From NCBI GenBank assembly GCA_026400535.1, contig JAPLOU010000067.1:1-61218 (forward strand): 61,218 nt of DNA, written 5' to 3'. The position numbers were made by a program, and so were the translations under genes. How positions within the stretch are numbered: position 1 is the stretch's first letter; each line of letters starts with the position of its first letter. This document shows positions 59,763 to 61,218 of this stretch, in pieces. Source of the DNA: Hyphomicrobiales bacterium (GTDB lineage: Bacteria > Pseudomonadota > Alphaproteobacteria > Rhizobiales > Beijerinckiaceae). A model generated the notes under the pieces. That model ran no database searches and was not told the origin of the DNA. It saw only the letters and a program-made list of their open reading frames with translations.

Positions 59763-60799
59763 CGCACATTCGCCTTGAGTCCATCGAAAAGAGCTACGGC
59801 CAGACGAAAGTCCTGAATGACTGCACCCTTGAGGTCGCGCGCGGCGAAGTGATGACGCTGCTCGGGCCGTCGGGCTGCGGCAAGACCACGCTTCTGCGCA
59901 CGTTGGCCGGCTTTGTCCGGCAGGACCACGGCCGCGTCGTGGTCGGAGGCGTGGAAATCTCGCATCTCGCCCCGAACCGTCGCAGCGTCGGCTATGTGTT
60001 CCAGAATTATGCGCTTTTTCCCCATCTCAGCGTCGCCGACAATGTCGCCTATGGCCTGAGGGTCAGGCGGCGGCCGACAGGAGAGGTCACGGAGCGCGTC
60101 ACCAAAGCGCTGCAACTGGTCGCCCTTGACGGCTTCGGCGCGCGCTATCCTGCGCAATTGTCCGGGGGGCAGCAGCAGCGCGTGGCCATCGCCCGCGTGC
60201 TGGTGCTGGAGCCCGAGGTGCTGCTCCTGGACGAGCCCTTCAACGCGCTCGACGCCAAGCTCCGATTGACCATGCAGGTCGAGTTGCGCAAGCTCATCGA
60301 CCGGGTCGGCATCACCTCGATCTTCGTGACGCACGACCAGAGTGAGGCGATGATGCTGTCGGACAAGGTCGCGGTGATGCGCGCCGGCCGAATCGAGCAG
60401 GTCGCCGCGCCGCTTGCAATCTATGACCGGCCCGTCAACGATTATGTGGCCTCCTTCATCGGGCGCGCCAATGTCCTGTCGGTCGAGGTCCGTGGCGGGG
60501 TTGTCGCCTCAGCTCCCGAGGTCGCCGCCAACAGGGCTGATGGTCCCGCCAGATTGATCGTCCGGCCCGAGAACCTCGCGATCGCCACAATGGATGCATG
60601 CTGGAGCGGCCGCATCCTGTTCGCCTCGGCGCAAGGCCCGTCAATCGAATACGAGGTCGAGGCCGGGTTGCCCGAACCGCTGCGGCTGGTGGTCCCGCGG
60701 CAGGCGGGCGAGGCCGCCTTGCCCGCCGGGGCCGCCGTCGGTGTCCGCATTGTCGATCCGGGGGCCTGCATCGTGATCGGCGGTGGCTTCGGTGTCTGA
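59759..60799 (+). CDS. ABC transporter ATPase (PotA/UgpC type)
   Basis: A 346-residue ATPase: Walker A GPSGCGKTT, FQNYALFPHLSV, LSGGQQQRVA signature, Walker B LLLDEPFNALD, FVTHDQSEAM. The C-terminal TOBE domain (LIVRPENLAIA) is shorter than in MalK. It serves the tandem binding proteins and the permease that follows by overlap. Confidence 0.92.
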   Translation: MTHIRLESIEKSYGQTKVLNDCTLEVARGEVMTLLGPSGCGKTTLLRTLAGFVRQDHGRVVVGGVEISHLAPNRRSVGYVFQNYALFPHLSVADNVAYGLRVRRRPTGEVTERVTKALQLVALDGFGARYPAQLSGGQQQRVAIARVLVLEPEVLLLDEPFNALDAKLRLTMQVELRKLIDRVGITSIFVTHDQSEAMMLSDKVAVMRAGRIEQVAAPLAIYDRPVNDYVASFIGRANVLSVEVRGGVVASAPEVAANRADGPARLIVRPENLAIATMDACWSGRILFASAQGPSIEYEVEAGLPEPLRLVVPRQAGEAALPAGAAVGVRIVDPGACIVIGGGFGV

Positions 60800-61218
60800 T
60801 CGCGCCCGGCCGGACCGGGAGGTCATGCACCCTGTGGTAAGGCGGGTGCTGCATGGCGGCGGCTTCTGGCCCGCCTTGCCCGCCGTCACCTTTCTGGTCG
60901 TGTTCCTGGTCCTGCCGATGCTGACGTTGCTGGCCTTTGGGTTCGTGACGATCGAGCGGGGTCGCATCGTCAGCGACACGTTCACCTTGGAGCATCTGCA
61001 CAGCGCGCTCGGCGACCAGCTGATCTGGCGGCTGTCCTGGCGCAGTTTCTATGTGGCGGTGATCTCCACTGTCCTGGCGCTGGTCCTGGCCTATCCGGTC
61101 GCCTACCTGTTCAGCCAGACCAGTGGCATCTGGCGCACACTGATCCTGATCGCCGTCATTTCGCCGCTGCTGACCAGCGCCCTGGTCCGCACCTATGCCT
61201 GGCTGGTGATCCTTGGCG
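60792..61218 (+). CDS. ABC transporter permease (PotB type), N-terminal part
   Basis: The frame from GTG at 60792 (or ATG at 60825, with GGGAGG just before it) runs to the window end: a basic start, a first helix TFLVVFLVLPMLTLLAFG, a periplasmic loop with TFTLEHLHSALGDQLIWRLSWRSF, then VISTVLALVLAYPVAYLF and the next helix. This is the N-terminal third of a PotB-type permease; the rest and its partner lie outside the window. Confidence 0.88.
   Translation, partial: MSDRARPDREVMHPVVRRVLHGGGFWPALPAVTFLVVFLVLPMLTLLAFGFVTIERGRIVSDTFTLEHLHSALGDQLIWRLSWRSFYVAVISTVLALVLAYPVAYLFSQTSGIWRTLILIAVISPLLTSALVRTYAWLVILG

Overview
The window comes from a GC-rich, photosynthetic (purple or aerobic anoxygenic) alphaproteobacterium. 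The main evidence is the end of a puf operon at the left edge: pufA tail, pufL, pufM and pufC for a tetrahaem reaction-centre cytochrome, with no pufX. A tRNA-Ile2-type (CAU) gene and a cyanide-insensitive-type bd quinol oxidase follow. Dense metabolic operons with 1-4 bp stop/start overlaps, PotABCD- and MalFGK-type ABC systems and a TRAP system also fit this class. The genus cannot be fixed from sequence reading alone; a Hyphomicrobiales- or Rhodobacterales-like host is a guess.

Layout. (1) 1-3.2 kb: puf operon, closed by a strong hairpin terminator. (2) 3.24-12.1 kb: a probable insertion behind the tRNA. It holds an IS30-type transposase stump, a DeoR-family regulator, and a tightly coupled operon of SDR, sugar ABC importer (no ATPase), zinc dehydrogenase, PfkB kinase and class I LacD/YihT-type aldolase; it ends at a frameshifted ExoD-like remnant. 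The kinase and aldolase resemble the sulfofructose kinase and aldolase pair of sulfoglycolysis, but the diagnostic sulfoquinovosidase and isomerase are absent. (3) 12.2-15.2 kb: GbsR/MarR-type regulator plus cydAB. (4) 15.5-26.7 kb: an omega-aminotransferase divergent from an operon of AcoX-type NAD kinase, two P-protein-like (GcvPA/GcvPB) subunits that have lost glycine-decarboxylase signature motifs, GST, deacetylase, hydroxyacyl dehydrogenase and a two-gene FAD/2Fe-2S amine-oxidase pair. (5) 26.7-45.2 kb: IclR regulator; a complete sugar-type ABC operon continuing into DHDPS-like aldolase and SDR genes; a second aldolase, a TIM-barrel isomerase and an OYE enzyme; a second amine-oxidase pair; and a TRAP transporter. 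(6) 45.7-55.2 kb: tandem PuuE-like deacetylases, amidohydrolase, Asp/Glu (hydantoin) racemase, a full polyamine-type ABC system and an amidase. (7) 55.7-61.2 kb: two tandem near-duplicate binding proteins, SIS-domain protein, PfkB kinase, ABC ATPase and the start of a permease.

How it may work together. From 15.5 kb on, the window is dominated by C-N bond chemistry (amidase, amidohydrolase, deacetylases, racemase, aminotransferase, amine oxidases, a decarboxylase-like PLP pair), by aldolases and SDRs, and by four importers. Three of its promoter regions, 10-25 kb apart, carry the same palindrome, consensus near GTTCGCAATGCGAAC. Each has a second, weaker copy 19-20 bp away. This suggests one regulon, most simply under the IclR protein encoded at 26.7-27.6 kb. 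My best overall inference is a multi-operon pathway for opine-like, Amadori-like or related N-substituted compounds, with a divergent P-protein as its least-described enzyme. All substrates are inferred.
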